Shown piece by piece: positions 12,068 to 22,736 of a stretch of DNA of 64,000 nucleotides. Position 1 is the stretch's first letter. Each line of letters opens with the position of its first letter. The stretch is taken from positions 2,666,001 to 2,730,000 of the forward strand of contig JAHCVI010000001.1 of assembly GCA_019096155.1 (NCBI GenBank), given 5' to 3'. The notes beneath the pieces are model-generated. The model was not told where the DNA came from, ran no database searches, and saw only the letters and a program-made list of their open reading frames with translations. Origin of the DNA: Staphylotrichum longicolle (taxonomy: Eukaryota > Ascomycota > Sordariomycetes > Sordariales > Chaetomiaceae). The position numbers were made by a program, and so were the translations under genes.

Positions 12068-13181
12068 ATGTCCAAGCGCACGAAGAAGGTCGGCATCTCC
12101 GGCAAGGTAAGTTATCGCAGTCATAGATCCCAGAGTTTCCTCTTGTTGTCATTGCCGACCCGCTGACACTGGGACAATAGTACGGCACAAGGTTCGTGAT
12201 CCAACTTTTCCTAACTTCCCACCCGATTCGCTCTCGACGACACGTCTGCTTCTGGTTCCCGATCGGTCACTCGAAGAACTTGCGCCTGGGGAATTTGCCG
12301 GTGTGATCGCTGCGGGCAGTCCGTCTGGGGAACGCCGACAACTTGCGGTTCGGGCGCTCGGCTCGCAGAGCCTCTGGAGCTGTACAACTGGTGTGATCTG
12401 GCAGATTCGAAAAATGGCGAACTGCACGGTACATGGCTTTGCAAATGGACCTGGGCTACTCGTCCGCGCGGTGGTTGGGCTGGGCTCGAAACCGATCGGG
12501 ATACCTCGTCGAGGGCGCAACGAGAACTTCGTGGACATTATGCTGACTGCAAGCTCAGATACGGTGCCTCGCTCCGTAAGCTGGTCAAGAGTGAGTCCTG
12601 CCATCATTACTTCCCTTGTTGGACGGCATTTGCTAACTACCTACAGAGCAGGAAGTTTCTCAGCACGCCCGGTACACTTGCAGTATGTAATCCTGAGACA
12701 ACGATCACTTGCACCACATTCGACAGCCCGCTATACTCGATTCGTGGATTATTCCGTCTTGATCACCTTTACTGACATCCGGCCCCTCCGCATAGCATTC
12801 TGCGGCAAGAGTGAGTGACCTGGCAACCTATCGCACAGAAAGCCCAATGCTAATCAAGCAACAGACACCGTCCGCCGGTCCGCCGTTGGCATCTGGGTAT
12901 GTCCAAAACCCACCATCTGGCGCACAAACAGCGGATGACTAGAGAGAGTCTCCGTGATGTTGTGCTGAACGGCTATTGTTGGCCGGGCCGTCGCTAACTG
13001 TTTCCCGACAGAACTGCAAGTCCTGCAAGAAGTCCATGGCTGGTGGTGCTTACACTGTTGCGTAAGTGGACCTGAGCGACAACCTTGCCGGCGTCCGTGC
13101 AGTCTAACACTCATTAGGACCCCCGCTGCTGCTGCTATGCGGTCAACTCTCCGCCGTCTCCGCGAGATCACCGAGGTTTAG
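12068..13181 (+). CDS. RPL43: 60S ribosomal protein eL43 (L37a family), eight exons
   Basis: Exons are 12068-12106, 12181-12191, 12559-12590, 12647-12682, 12796-12810, 12865-12896, 13012-13061 and 13118-13181. They sum to 93 codons including stop, so 92 residues, the family's normal size. The protein starts MSKRTKKVGISGKYGTRYGA. It carries the zinc-ribbon pairs CTFC and CKSC and ends in a basic helix (MRSTLRRLREITEV). It is a core component of the large cytosolic ribosomal subunit. Seven introns interrupt a 279 nt reading frame: exon 2 is 11 nt, exon 5 is 15 nt, and intron 2 is 367 nt, much longer than the others. Intron-rich ribosomal genes are common in these fungi. Automated gene finders often misannotate such a gene because no exon exceeds 64 nt. 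Confidence 0.95.
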
Positions 13182-15107
13182 AGGATGATTGGGCGAGGTT
13201 TTGCTTTCGGGTTTGGTGTCATGGAAAAGGACAACGGAGGCTCTGCGATACACTTTCAGCCGATGGGTACGGCGGGTCGATCAATGACAATTCTTTGAGC
13301 AACGACGAGTCCACGGTCTCGAGTCACGATGTCACTTATATGATGTGGGCGAAGACCAAACCAGCGCCACGGTCCCCCATTACGACGATAGCTGGGGAGA
13401 AGCCATCACGGTCGCCTGGTTTTAGACCTTGCGGTTGTCAAATGACCATGACACCTTTTATTGGTTACGCCCTGTGAGGCGTCCTCCGGCGCGTGTTCGG
13501 TGAGGATTCCTTGATGACGACGGTGCGGTCGCCACTCGAACAACTTTCAGGCAAGCCACGTCAGTCGCAATTTGCCCAGAGGAAGAAACTGTTCGCTTTG
13601 AACTGGTGTGTGCATTAAGGGTTGAGTCATCATCGTTCCCCCACGATGCACAACGGACACGGTTGCTATGATTGGACATTGCCGAGTCGCCAAATCGACC
13701 GTGTCTAAACTCACAAATGCCTAGTACCTGACATTAACCAGGTCAAGCGAATCCAAGAGTGAACCATCGGGGCTCGGGTGCGGAGGGATGACGGAATCAG
13801 ATGCTCAATCTAGGCTTGGCAAGCGGGAGCTGTCTCAAACGTTCCGCCGGCCACCCCCGATCTGGATGAAGTGAGGGGCGGACGGAGGTCGCTTTGGCTG
13901 AGGAAGCTCCCAGGGTCCAGAAAATGGTGTACGGAGTACACCTGCACCCCTTTCTCACCCATCGCCCGATGTTTGATGCACGAGAGCGAGGTACACGATT
14001 TAATCCCTCTTGCCGTTTTTCTTTTCTTTGTCTCTGCTCTTCTTTTCCCGGACTTTTAAGGGGTATGTATTCGGTGGAAGGTAGTGAGATTGAAGATGCT
14101 TGCCTTTCGCACTAAGATCTTTAAAAAGAGAGGTGGGTTTGAGGTGTGGGCCGGTATTTGTAGGCACCGCTTTTTTTGGTGAGCGGGAGGCAAGGAATAC
14201 AGCAGTATTCTCTTCCCTGACCTTTCAGCGGAGACCCATTCGGCATCAGAAATGGAGGGTCTTGAGGAGGCAGTCGGCGTTATTACCATGAACTCGGTAA
14301 GAGTCAGAAGAGAGCTGAGGATCGGAGCTTGGACGGTGGCAAGCCGGTCCATGGCACAGCAGTGGCTGGACCGGAGAATGGACAAGTCTGTGAGGTGGGT
14401 AGTGTAATGTTAACGTTAAGCGTGACGGACATCGTAAATCAGGTGCACTTGCCTCGTCCAACTTGCCCTTGTCATTCGCAACGAACAGTGGATGAAGTGA
14501 TCGCAATCAGTCGCGGCACCAACCATAACACCATCAAATACAATCGACAACGGCATCGAAATCCGCACCTGCGGCAGCAGCATCAGCCAGGTCTCATTCT
14601 ACGCACCCTCCCTTCTTGTCCTGCCACATCCCCCGCCTTCTCTTGGGTTGTTGGGGAAGTTTCAGTCAGCTGCCCCCGGAAGTGCCTGCCAGGCTGGATG
14701 CTTCGACTGCGACCTTGCACTGTGAGGGCACGCTGATTGGCTCCTGGTCGCCTAAGCTCGCGCTAACACGGGACGACGCAAAAAGAGCACCTCTCTGGCT
14801 GGCCAGCGCTCTTTCTCCCTTTCTCTCACTTTTCCCGCCAAAGCGCCAGAGCACCGGGACCCTCCAGTGGTCCACCGCTGACGCTGCGTCGCTTCCCGCC
14901 AACCCACTGCAGCCACCACCTACCACTTACAGGCACCAAAACGCAGCGCCGGGCAAACGCGACAACAATTACAGGTCAGGAACAGCAGCACGCATCAACG
15001 CGGGCTGTCGGTTTCGAGCCAAATTCAATACCAAAACAATCTAGTGATATCACGACGTCGATATCGGGGCCCAAAACCCAGAGTTTTGGCTCGGTTTGCC
15101 ATCAGCC
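13182..15107. other. Intergenic region
   Basis: The left part will be the eL43 3' UTR and the right part the promoter and leader of the RING-PHD gene. Open frames up to 142 codons are present on both strands, but they overlap one another and show no domain. I see no RNA gene. Confidence 0.45.
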
Positions 15108-17123
15108 ATGGCTGATCAGTGCATCGTCTGTCTGGAGCCCCTGGACGTCGAGGCCAGCACGACCCCAACCCCGCCGGCGGGAGCCCCTGCAGCAGCACAG
15201 CAGCTGCCGAAGGACGACCATGAACGCCTCGCCATTGAGGATGCGGATGTGCTCGCCAAAACCCACCACGAAAACGGACCGGAACACGACAACCACGGAA
15301 ATCACGAAAATCACGAAAATGTAGCCAAGATCGAAGTCTGCGGCCACATGCTGCACGACGCATGTTTGCGGGAATGGACCGAGAAGGCGAACAGCTGCCC
15401 CATCTGCCGCCAGACATTCCACGCCGTCACTGTTTACGACAAGGTTGGCGGTGAGTTTTGCCACAGGAACCACATCCCATTTGTTTTTGGTGAGCGCAGT
15501 CGACTGACGCACTTGGTTGCAGGCAAGAAGCTATCCTCCCGCCGGGTCGAGGACAAGAAGCAAGCACCCGTGGTGCTCGAGTACGATCCGCGGGAATGGA
15601 TGGAGGAGGCTTTCGAACAGTCAGAGAGCCCCAGCAGGCCCTGCCCCGTGTGTAACTCGGCCGAAAACGAGGAGGTCCTGCTGCTCTGCGACGGCTGTGA
15701 TGCTGCCTACCACACGCACTGCGTCGACCTGGACAGCGTCCCGAGCGGGCCCTGGTTTTGCATGGAGTGTGAGCATGCCTTCGGCCCGGACATCATCCAG
15801 CCTGTCGACAACGTCCCGAGTAGGGATGGCGGCTTCCGCAGCCGGAGCTATTACTTCCCTCGTACACAGGCCAGCATGCGTCGCGCGAGGCAACGGGCCC
15901 GCTCGGACGAGTGGCAGGGGGCATGGGGCCGCATCACAGGTCGCGTCTGGGATGCACTCGAACTGGACCTCGATTACCAGGATGAAGAGGACTCGGTAGT
16001 GTTTGAGGGCCTTCAGCGGTCTCGCCAGTTACGCGAACGGGAGCGAGAAGAACATGAGCGCTGGCAACAGCGCCTGAACATTGCCGCCCGCTTGGGTGCA
16101 AGAGACGTCTTCTTGAACAACATGACCCGGTGGATCGACCGCCCTCAACCAACCCCACAGTCCCGCGAGGAACGGCTCGCCTGGGGTGCGCTGGACAAGG
16201 CGAGAGACATGGAGTCCCGGAAGCGCAAGTCACGCTCAGCCACGGCAGAGCCCCACGAAGAACAACATCACGAGCCCGAGAGGAAGTTGAAGCGGCCACG
16301 CACAAGACGGCTGTTGCCCCATAATGGCGAGTCGTCGTCATCTGCCGCTGCTCACAATCCCGGTCCATCGAACCAGCAAGCACCGCAACGACAGAATGGC
16401 TCATCATCAGTTGCGGCCGAGGCGCCGCCTTCATTCTTAAACTCGCTGCTCAAAGAGGTCGAGATGAGCGCACCGTCAGACGAGGAGAGCCTCAGGCAGC
16501 TGTTTGGACCAATTCCAGGTGCTAATGACGCCCCATCGCCTGCCCGCTCGCCCGCACATAGCCACGGCTCGATCACTCCGCCCCCAAACCGCTCGAGCTC
16601 GCCCGTGATGACTCTCAGTTCACATATCGCCCCCTTGTACGCGGCGCCAAGTTATCTACCGACGAGGGGTTTGTCTTTGGAGTCGGTGGAAGAGCTCAAG
16701 TCATCCTCATCGCACAAATCGACACCACGAGAGGCCCAGTCGTCGCCCGAAAACAGCGATTCGGAGCACCGGGGCCGCAGACCGCGTCCGGTCGGCCAGA
16801 ACAGCACATTGGAACTTCGGCAACCACATCCCCGGCGAACGGAGAACGGCGTGCTACCTCGGTCACATAACACATCACCTGCGCGAAACGCGCTGACTCG
16901 GGAGATGAAAGAGAACATTAGCAAGATTGTGCGAGGCGCATTGAAGCCTCACTGGCACTCCAAAACGCTGACGGCGGAACAATACGAAACCATCAACCGC
17001 GACATCTCCCGGAAGATTTACGAGGAAGTAAAGGACCCACAAGTCAACGAGGATATCCAGCAAGGCTGGGAGAGGCTGGCGACGCAGGAGGTTGCACGTG
17101 CAGTTGCCTCTCTCAAGGCCTAG
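15108..17123 (+). CDS. RING-PHD protein of the PHRF1/Asr1 type
   Basis: The start ATG sits in a GCCATGG context. An intron at 15451-15522 (GTGAGT donor, GACTGAC branch, TTGCAG acceptor) is 72 nt with no in-frame stop, so it can be mistaken for coding sequence; removing it gives 647 residues. A RING finger (about 5-105: CIVC, CGHMLHDAC, CPIC) has a long Ala/Pro and His/Asn/Glu-rich insert between its ligand pairs. A PHD finger follows at about 153-198 (CPVC, LLCDGCDAAYHTHC, WFCMEC). A charged, disordered middle leads to a conserved-looking helix at about 575-646 (IVRGALKPHW, LTAEQYETINRDISRKIYEE). That helix resembles the C-terminal SRI-like region of PHRF1, which binds the RNA polymerase II tail. 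A nuclear ubiquitin ligase acting on transcription is inferred from the family; yeast Asr1 ubiquitinates RNA polymerase II. Confidence 0.85.
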   Translation: MADQCIVCLEPLDVEASTTPTPPAGAPAAAQQLPKDDHERLAIEDADVLAKTHHENGPEHDNHGNHENHENVAKIEVCGHMLHDACLREWTEKANSCPICRQTFHAVTVYDKVGGEFCHRNHIPFVFGERSRLTHLVAGKKLSSRRVEDKKQAPVVLEYDPREWMEEAFEQSESPSRPCPVCNSAENEEVLLLCDGCDAAYHTHCVDLDSVPSGPWFCMECEHAFGPDIIQPVDNVPSRDGGFRSRSYYFPRTQASMRRARQRARSDEWQGAWGRITGRVWDALELDLDYQDEEDSVVFEGLQRSRQLREREREEHERWQQRLNIAARLGARDVFLNNMTRWIDRPQPTPQSREERLAWGALDKARDMESRKRKSRSATAEPHEEQHHEPERKLKRPRTRRLLPHNGESSSSAAAHNPGPSNQQAPQRQNGSSSVAAEAPPSFLNSLLKEVEMSAPSDEESLRQLFGPIPGANDAPSPARSPAHSHGSITPPPNRSSSPVMTLSSHIAPLYAAPSYLPTRGLSLESVEELKSSSSHKSTPREAQSSPENSDSEHRGRRPRPVGQNSTLELRQPHPRRTENGVLPRSHNTSPARNALTREMKENISKIVRGALKPHWHSKTLTAEQYETINRDISRKIYEEVKDPQVNEDIQQGWERLATQEVARAVASLKA

Positions 17124-18078
17124 GGAATCGGACGAGCGCGCCGGCACGTCCCCGCTTTCGGCCACGGGGCAACGGAACAGCACGGCACATATAGCATGAT
17201 CATGACACGACCATGACCGGGATGACGGTTGACGAAGGGCGGTTTCTATCTATCTCTCTCTTTCTCGATGTTTATTTCGAATGGGCCCTTAGGGCAGCGG
17301 CGTTTCAGGGCATTGCGACTGGCTGGGGTCTTATGGTGCAACGGTGTCTTGGGGGGCCTGGTTAGGATACCCGAGTGGGCAAATATCTGGATGGCTGGGT
17401 CGGATGGAACCGGGTTCATACGGGGCACTGGCGATTTGTATATTCGTTTCTCTCCGTCTTGCCTTCCTCGGCGAGGTCAGTTTTTGTTTTGTTTGTATTG
17501 GCCCTCAAATGGAGTACCGGCATATGAGTTTTAGCTTAGTGATTTGGCAAACATGCATACTGGCAGGCGCAGAGTGGCATTGTGGTGGTTTGGTGTGGCG
17601 GCAAGTGTGTGGTTGTCGGTGGTCGGGTGGTCGTTGAGTGTGTATGTACTCTACCTGAGTGCCACCGTCATGGGATGGCGGCCTCGCAGAAAGATATCAA
17701 AGTTGCCTGCGCATTTGAGCCTGACTGCCGCCATTTTTGTGTGCGTTGTTGTCTTTTACCGTGTGATTCTTTGGCTCGTGGCATGATGGTCCTCGAGACC
17801 AGTGTTGGCAACGTGAGCGACCACGCCAACCAGCCGCCTCCTCTCCTTTGAGCGCAAACTCAACGTGACCTTCAAAGCATGATCTAGTAGATGCAACACC
17901 GGACGGCCACGTATCAACAGATTTCCAATGAACATGTAGTTCATTGGGCAAGGAGATTCTATAAATCCCCCTCGATGCTCACCCCTTTACCTCCCCTAAC
18001 CCACCCAGCCATCAACCACCAGCCCATACTCGCAAAGGGACACACAACTACTAACCACTCATCGATAACAAAACTCAC
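17124..18078. other. Convergent 3' intergenic region
   Basis: This lies between the stop codons of two convergent genes and probably consists of their 3' UTRs. It is T/G-rich. The several overlapping open frames of 60-130 codons have no recognisable features. Confidence 0.4.
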
Positions 18079-18219
18079 TCACTTGCTGCAGATATCCCCC
18101 TTGTTGCGGACCTTGTTGTGGCAGCAGCACTTCTCACAGTCGCACTTGTTGTCCGGGTCGAGCTCAAACTTCTTCCCTGGGGTTGAGGAGGAGGTTGAGG
18201 TGGTGGTTGTGTTTGACAT
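18079..18219 (-). CDS. Small cysteine-rich, metallothionein-like protein (46 aa)
   Basis: A 47-codon frame on the minus strand starts at 18219 and stops at 18079-18081. The first 14 residues are Ser/Thr-rich. Residues 26-43 contain six cysteines in the pattern C-x-C-x2-C-C-C ... C (KCDCEKCCCHNK, then GDICSK at the end). No aromatic residue other than one Phe occurs, and Lys and Asp are frequent. This composition matches fungal copper/zinc metallothioneins, small cytosolic thiolate metal buffers, but the Cys spacing does not match the Neurospora-type protein I know, so the family call is tentative. A GTGAGT overlaps the stop codon, so splicing into a longer C-terminus is possible, but downstream sequence adds no cysteine-rich segment. 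The frame on the opposite strand (17891-18292) has no comparable pattern. Confidence 0.6.
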   Translation of the reverse strand: MSNTTTTSTSSSTPGKKFELDPDNKCDCEKCCCHNKVRNKGDICSK

Positions 18220-19479
18220 GTTGTTGAAAGAGGAATGTTTGTTTCCAAGGGAACGAGTGTGTGCAGAGTTGCCAGAAGTTTTTGTTGATTAGTGGAGGGT
18301 TGGAGCCGGCGAAGAAGGGGAGTGCTGGGTTGGGGAGTTGAGTCAGGGGTGGGAGCGCTGGGGGGGAACTTGAGAAGGTGGTTGCCAGATAATGATGGTT
18401 TGATTTGGCTCTTATTTCATTGAGGAGAGGTGTTGTAACATGCGCTGGTTTGGATTTGGGGGTGGTGATGAGAAGAGTGTTGGTTTGGTGTGTTGAAGGT
18501 TTGTCTGGTCGTGATGTGTTGAAGTTTTGAGGATGAGAAACGAGTCTTGTCTTCCCCAGTGTGCGGTATCAGGTTTAGAGTAACGAGAACCAGATTTTCT
18601 TCCGAGTAATAGTCAGATCTCAGAACCGAGGAGAATCTTATCACCTACTAGCTGAGCTTAAGCTCTGGCCAACCTAGAGATCTTCAGAAGAGAACTCGCT
18701 CGATATGGAGGCGAACATGACAGGTTCACATACAGGATTCTTTCGAGGCAGACCAACGTTGCGAAAAGGCCTCGCAACCAACCGCCCAAACTGGCCAGTA
18801 CAGGGCTCTTGTGGGCATCGTGACATTACTGCCATGGTCGCTGACTGACCGTCGTCTCCAATACGCATCACCGACACAAGCCATGATGGCCCTGCGCGTG
18901 TTTGGGATCTGGTACCCGGCAGCATCACAATCAGAAACTGGCATAGTAGCCAAAGTGAGCCTACTGGCTCCTCTACGGCCGCCCTTGCCGGGACAAGTTG
19001 CGTTGCTGCACGTCTGGTAGAACGTGAAATCAGCACGCAACGCAGGCAGAAATGTTTGCAGCAACTATCTAACAGTGACCCGGTGGACAGTAAAGCCTTT
19101 CGGCGCAGGCACCGCTAGCGAATTAAGCTGCGAGATCCCTCTGGGCACCTGTAAATGATCAGGACGTCTTGGAGGTGAGAACAGGTCTTGATGATAAGGA
19201 TTGGTGCCGTGGAGAGAAAAAGGAAAGAAAACTGGAAAGAAATTGGCTGCAGTCGACAAAAATAGCCAGGCACATTTGGACTTGGCCTGTGCGTTTTGAG
19301 TCTGCACTAGTCCACAAAGAGCAGGCGGTGTAGGCTTTCAGGAGCGTGGAAAGGTGGGTCCCGGCCCGGCATGGAAAAAGTTCACGGTTCGGCGCCGCGA
19401 TTTGGTTGAGGTCGCTCCATACCGAAGACAGCTGTGCATCTGCTCGCCGCGTTGGCGTTTGAGGAAGTGTCACACCACC
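18220..19479. promoter_or_regulatory. Divergent intergenic region
   Basis: This lies between the minus-strand cysteine-rich gene and the plus-strand mL46 gene, so it should contain both promoters. Two minus-strand frames of 112-120 codons (18674-19064) overlap each other and have no recognisable feature. Confidence 0.4.
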
Positions 19480-20707
19480 ATGATGTCGGCGCCGGGTAGA
19501 GGGTCAGCTCTGCTGAGGAGTACGTGTCTTGACTGTGTAAAAAGCATCCCAATTGCAAAGCTAACCTAGGAACCCCCTCCCCAGGCTCACAACGAGTCTG
19601 CACCCAGTGCGCTCGCCCAGCACCCAGACCACGAACAACACCCGCCCGGCCTCATTCCTCTCTCCTCCTCCCCCTGAGCGCCCGCCGGTTCTATTCGGCC
19701 GAAGCGACCGCCGCGACCGCCACCACCCTATCAACACCACCCCCTCCCCCGGCCACACCCACCACCTCCGAGTCCAACACAAACACCGCCCCCGACGCAG
19801 CCGGCTACCGCATCAAATCCTCCCTCATCCTGACCCGCCCGCCGCTCCTGACGCGCGACCAGACCCCGTTCGAGTCGGCCTTCTACCTCTACCAGAAGCG
19901 CTTCAACGAGCGGCTGACGGCGCCCTTCCGCCGCGGCTTCTACTTCAAGCCCGACACGGCCGCCGACCTCGACTTCCGCATCAAGCTGCGCGAGCGCCAC
20001 GGCGTGCCCGCCAAGGACATTGGCCGCTACAACCCGCGCGGCCGCCTAGCCTGGAACGACGAGGTGCTCGTCGGGTCGACCACGTCGAGCCCGAGCGAGG
20101 TGGTGGACAAGCTGCTGGCCGACGCCGAGCTGCGGGTCAGTGAGGATGGCGAGCCCATCGCGGCCGAGGAGCGCGTGCCCGTGGAGAGGCCGATGCCGCG
20201 GCGGACCGAGGCCGATGAGAAGGGAGATGTGAGGAGGCTGGACCGGGCGCTGGATCGCACGCTGTACCTGGTCGTCAGGAGGGGAGAGGGGGAGGGGGCC
20301 GTGTGGGAGTTCCCGACAGGCTTGGTGCCGACTGAGGAGACGTTGCACGAGGTATGCTTCTTTTCGTCTTGGGTTAAGGAGAGAGATGCTGACTGACATT
20401 CCACGCGCAGACCGCCCGCCGCGTCTTGACCGAGGCCGCCGGCCCCAACATGAACACGTGGATCGTCGGCCGCGTGCCCGTCGCCCACCACGTCGTCAAG
20501 CCCGTGCTCGCCGAGGACGGCGCATCCGTCGTCCAGCGCGGCGAGAAGGTCTTCTTCCTCAAGGGCCGCATCATGGCCGGCCAGGCCGACCTCAGCGGCA
20601 ACAAGTACGGCCTCACCGACTTCAAGTGGCTGACCCGCGAGGAGCTCCAGGAGGTGCTGCCCGAGAAGTACTACCACAGCGTGCGGGGTATGATGGAGCT
20701 GAGGTAG
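19480..20707 (+). CDS. mrpl17: Mitochondrial large-subunit ribosomal protein mL46
   Basis: Exons are 19480-19519, 19585-20351 and 20411-20707, 367 residues. The start was chosen at the first of two tandem ATGs: the first intron has a GTACGT donor, a GCTAACC branch and a CCCCAG acceptor, and joins a 13-residue basic start to exon 2. The first 75 residues are rich in Arg, Ser and Ala with no acidic residue early on, a mitochondrial targeting sequence, with RRFYSAEA near a plausible cleavage site. The mature part begins YRIKSSLILTRPPLLT and contains SAFYLYQKRFNERL and WNDEVLVGS. Its C-terminal half is a NUDIX-like fold (LYLVVRR, WEFPTG, FFLKGRIMAG, DFKWLTREEL). This matches yeast Mrpl17, a structural protein of the mitoribosome. 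Confidence 0.9.
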
Positions 20708-21481
20708 ATGGAGTGGCGGCGAGGGAGAAGGGGTGGAGCTGGACAAGGCATAGCAAGCGAGGCACAGATTCGCCATGCTTGTGTGTATTGTAATCTAGAA
20801 ATGTATGCTATGTATAAACCGCGTTTGTTTCTCTCGTCGCTGTTCGTGGCTACTTGCTGCACTATGTCGTATTGGGAAGAGCAGCAGAGCTTGAGCTCTC
20901 CCTGGCGGAGACGGGACTCGTTACAGGCAGCTCGGAACTAGAAGCAGGGCGCTTTTCCCTCCATCTCCTGCTTTCCTGCCTCCCAACTACGTCAACTCCT
21001 GATACAAGACGTACTTTTGGAGCCAAGAAATTATGGAAGGTGCGTGAAGAACTCAGCAATCCCCTCTCGGCACTCTCTGCTTGTTCGTAGTCTCTACAGG
21101 TCGCACGCAGTTCAAAGGGCAGACACAAGAAGCCAATGCAAAGGCCAACAACAGCACAAAGAAACATGGAAGAACGAAATAGATCAAACCTTGAACACTC
21201 AGCCGGGACTGCTTTATCGGCACAAGCATCTGCTATAATTCCCCTTTTCTCCTACACAAATCTGAGTATCTGGCCATGGTTCCTCCCCGGTGATCCATCT
21301 CGCCTTCCTCCCGTGCGTCCCATCGTAGGCTCTTCCCAACCACCGAGTCCCAACGCCGGATCTGTGTTGAACTGATGTTTCTTGCATCACTTTCATAAAT
21401 CCGAAGTTCATCAAGCCAACCCTGACTCCCTCGGCCGTCAACCAGTCTTCATCAAGATCACATTTTGTCGCACTTGAAGCA
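20708..21481. other. Intergenic region between two tandem plus-strand genes
   Basis: This covers the 3' UTR of mL46 and the promoter of the next gene. Nothing else was recognised. Confidence 0.4.
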
Positions 21482-22635
21482 ATGGAGCTCGAGGACGGGG
21501 GCTCGAGGAGTTCATACGACCGGATCCGGTGGGAATGCGAGACATGTTGGGGTTCACATCTTAGCGCAGGATGTATGTCACTGTCGCTCCCCCATGCGTT
21601 ATCGATGGCTTGCTAACGTGTCTCAGCCGACGGAGTGATTGACGAAGCTGCTCGGGAGGCTCATAATGAACGCACCCGGGCGCGCGAAAGGAGGGCCTTT
21701 CTTGAGAGCCTGGAGCGTTTTCAGGAAAGGACTGAAGACACTGTGAGGGTTTCTCGTTCTCAGTGGGAAATGGCTTTGACAGCTCCTCCACCACCCATCC
21801 CCGGCAGTATCAAGACTTGGATGGACACCGTCAAGGCCAGCTATGTAAACAAGCCCCCTCCCCCTCCCCCAATCTACTCTGCTCTTGAAACTCACGAAAG
21901 TCCCAGGGCCACCATCTCATATGGTGCCGTGTCGGAATCCCCCCGCTCGGGCACCACAGGGCCATGTTTGCTGCATCGGCATTCAAAAAGGGCTTTTTCC
22001 TCGACAGGACCACTGGCCAGCTGCGGCCAACGTATCTGAGCAGGAGCTTGCCTTCTCCAGTAACCGTGCCTGGCGATCCCCTGTACTTTGTACTGCCTTT
22101 CTCCTTGAACGGTCGGCAATCGTTTGAGCAGTATGAACAGCAAGGTCCTTTCGACGCCAGCACCTACTTCAAGTTCCACGGTCGCATGCCGCCCAGTCCG
22201 TTCAACAAAGCCATTCGCACAGCGGCACTCATCTACCTCTGCGGCCAGGTCCGGCTGGGGAAGAAGCAGTGCCAGCGCTGCCAGCGCCGGCGAGTCACCA
22301 CGGCCACGCCGGGGGAGGCGATTCCGGTGTGTGCGAGCGCGGGGCGTTACTTTCACGGTATCTGCGCCAACTGCTTCGCTGCAGGCGGCACACTGCAGGA
22401 GATGCTCAACCGCTGCAGTGTGTCACGTATGTCGAACTACGAGGAGTACGACCAGTTGACTCGCGCTGCGGGGCCACCCGGCATGACAGGACGCTCCCCT
22501 TTTGTCGGGGACGACATCAATGACCGCGGGTTCGTGGAAAGCCTCCTATGGAAAAGGGGGCTACCTCCTGGGCAGAGTAGCAACTCTTACATGGCGCCAG
22601 CCAACAAACCAAGCAAGACCACAGTAAAGCCCTGA
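21482..22635 (+). CDS. DUF3716-like cysteine-cluster protein
   Basis: Exons are 21482-21572, 21627-21844 and 21907-22635, 345 residues. The second intron (GTAAAC donor, CTCAC branch, CCCAG acceptor, 62 nt) is needed to join the upstream frame to the downstream frame. The N-terminal 100 residues are charged and probably helical (ERRAFLESLERFQERT). The central part reads ASAFKKGFFLDRTTGQL, then LPSPVTVPGDPLYF. After KAIRTAALIYLCGQVR comes a cysteine cluster at about 223-256 (QCQRCQRRR, VCASAGRYF, CANC). Fungal DUF3716 proteins have this LIYLCGQ plus C-x2-C ... CANC arrangement and are often numerous per genome. Their function is unknown; a zinc-binding role is inferred from the cysteines only. 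Confidence 0.7.
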
Positions 22636-22736
22636 CCAACTAGCGAACATCGAGAAGAGATAGATGAACAAACGTCAGCGAATTAGACAGCTAAGGTATC
22701 ATTACAATCATCAGTCATTACTTTTGTTCCACCGAA

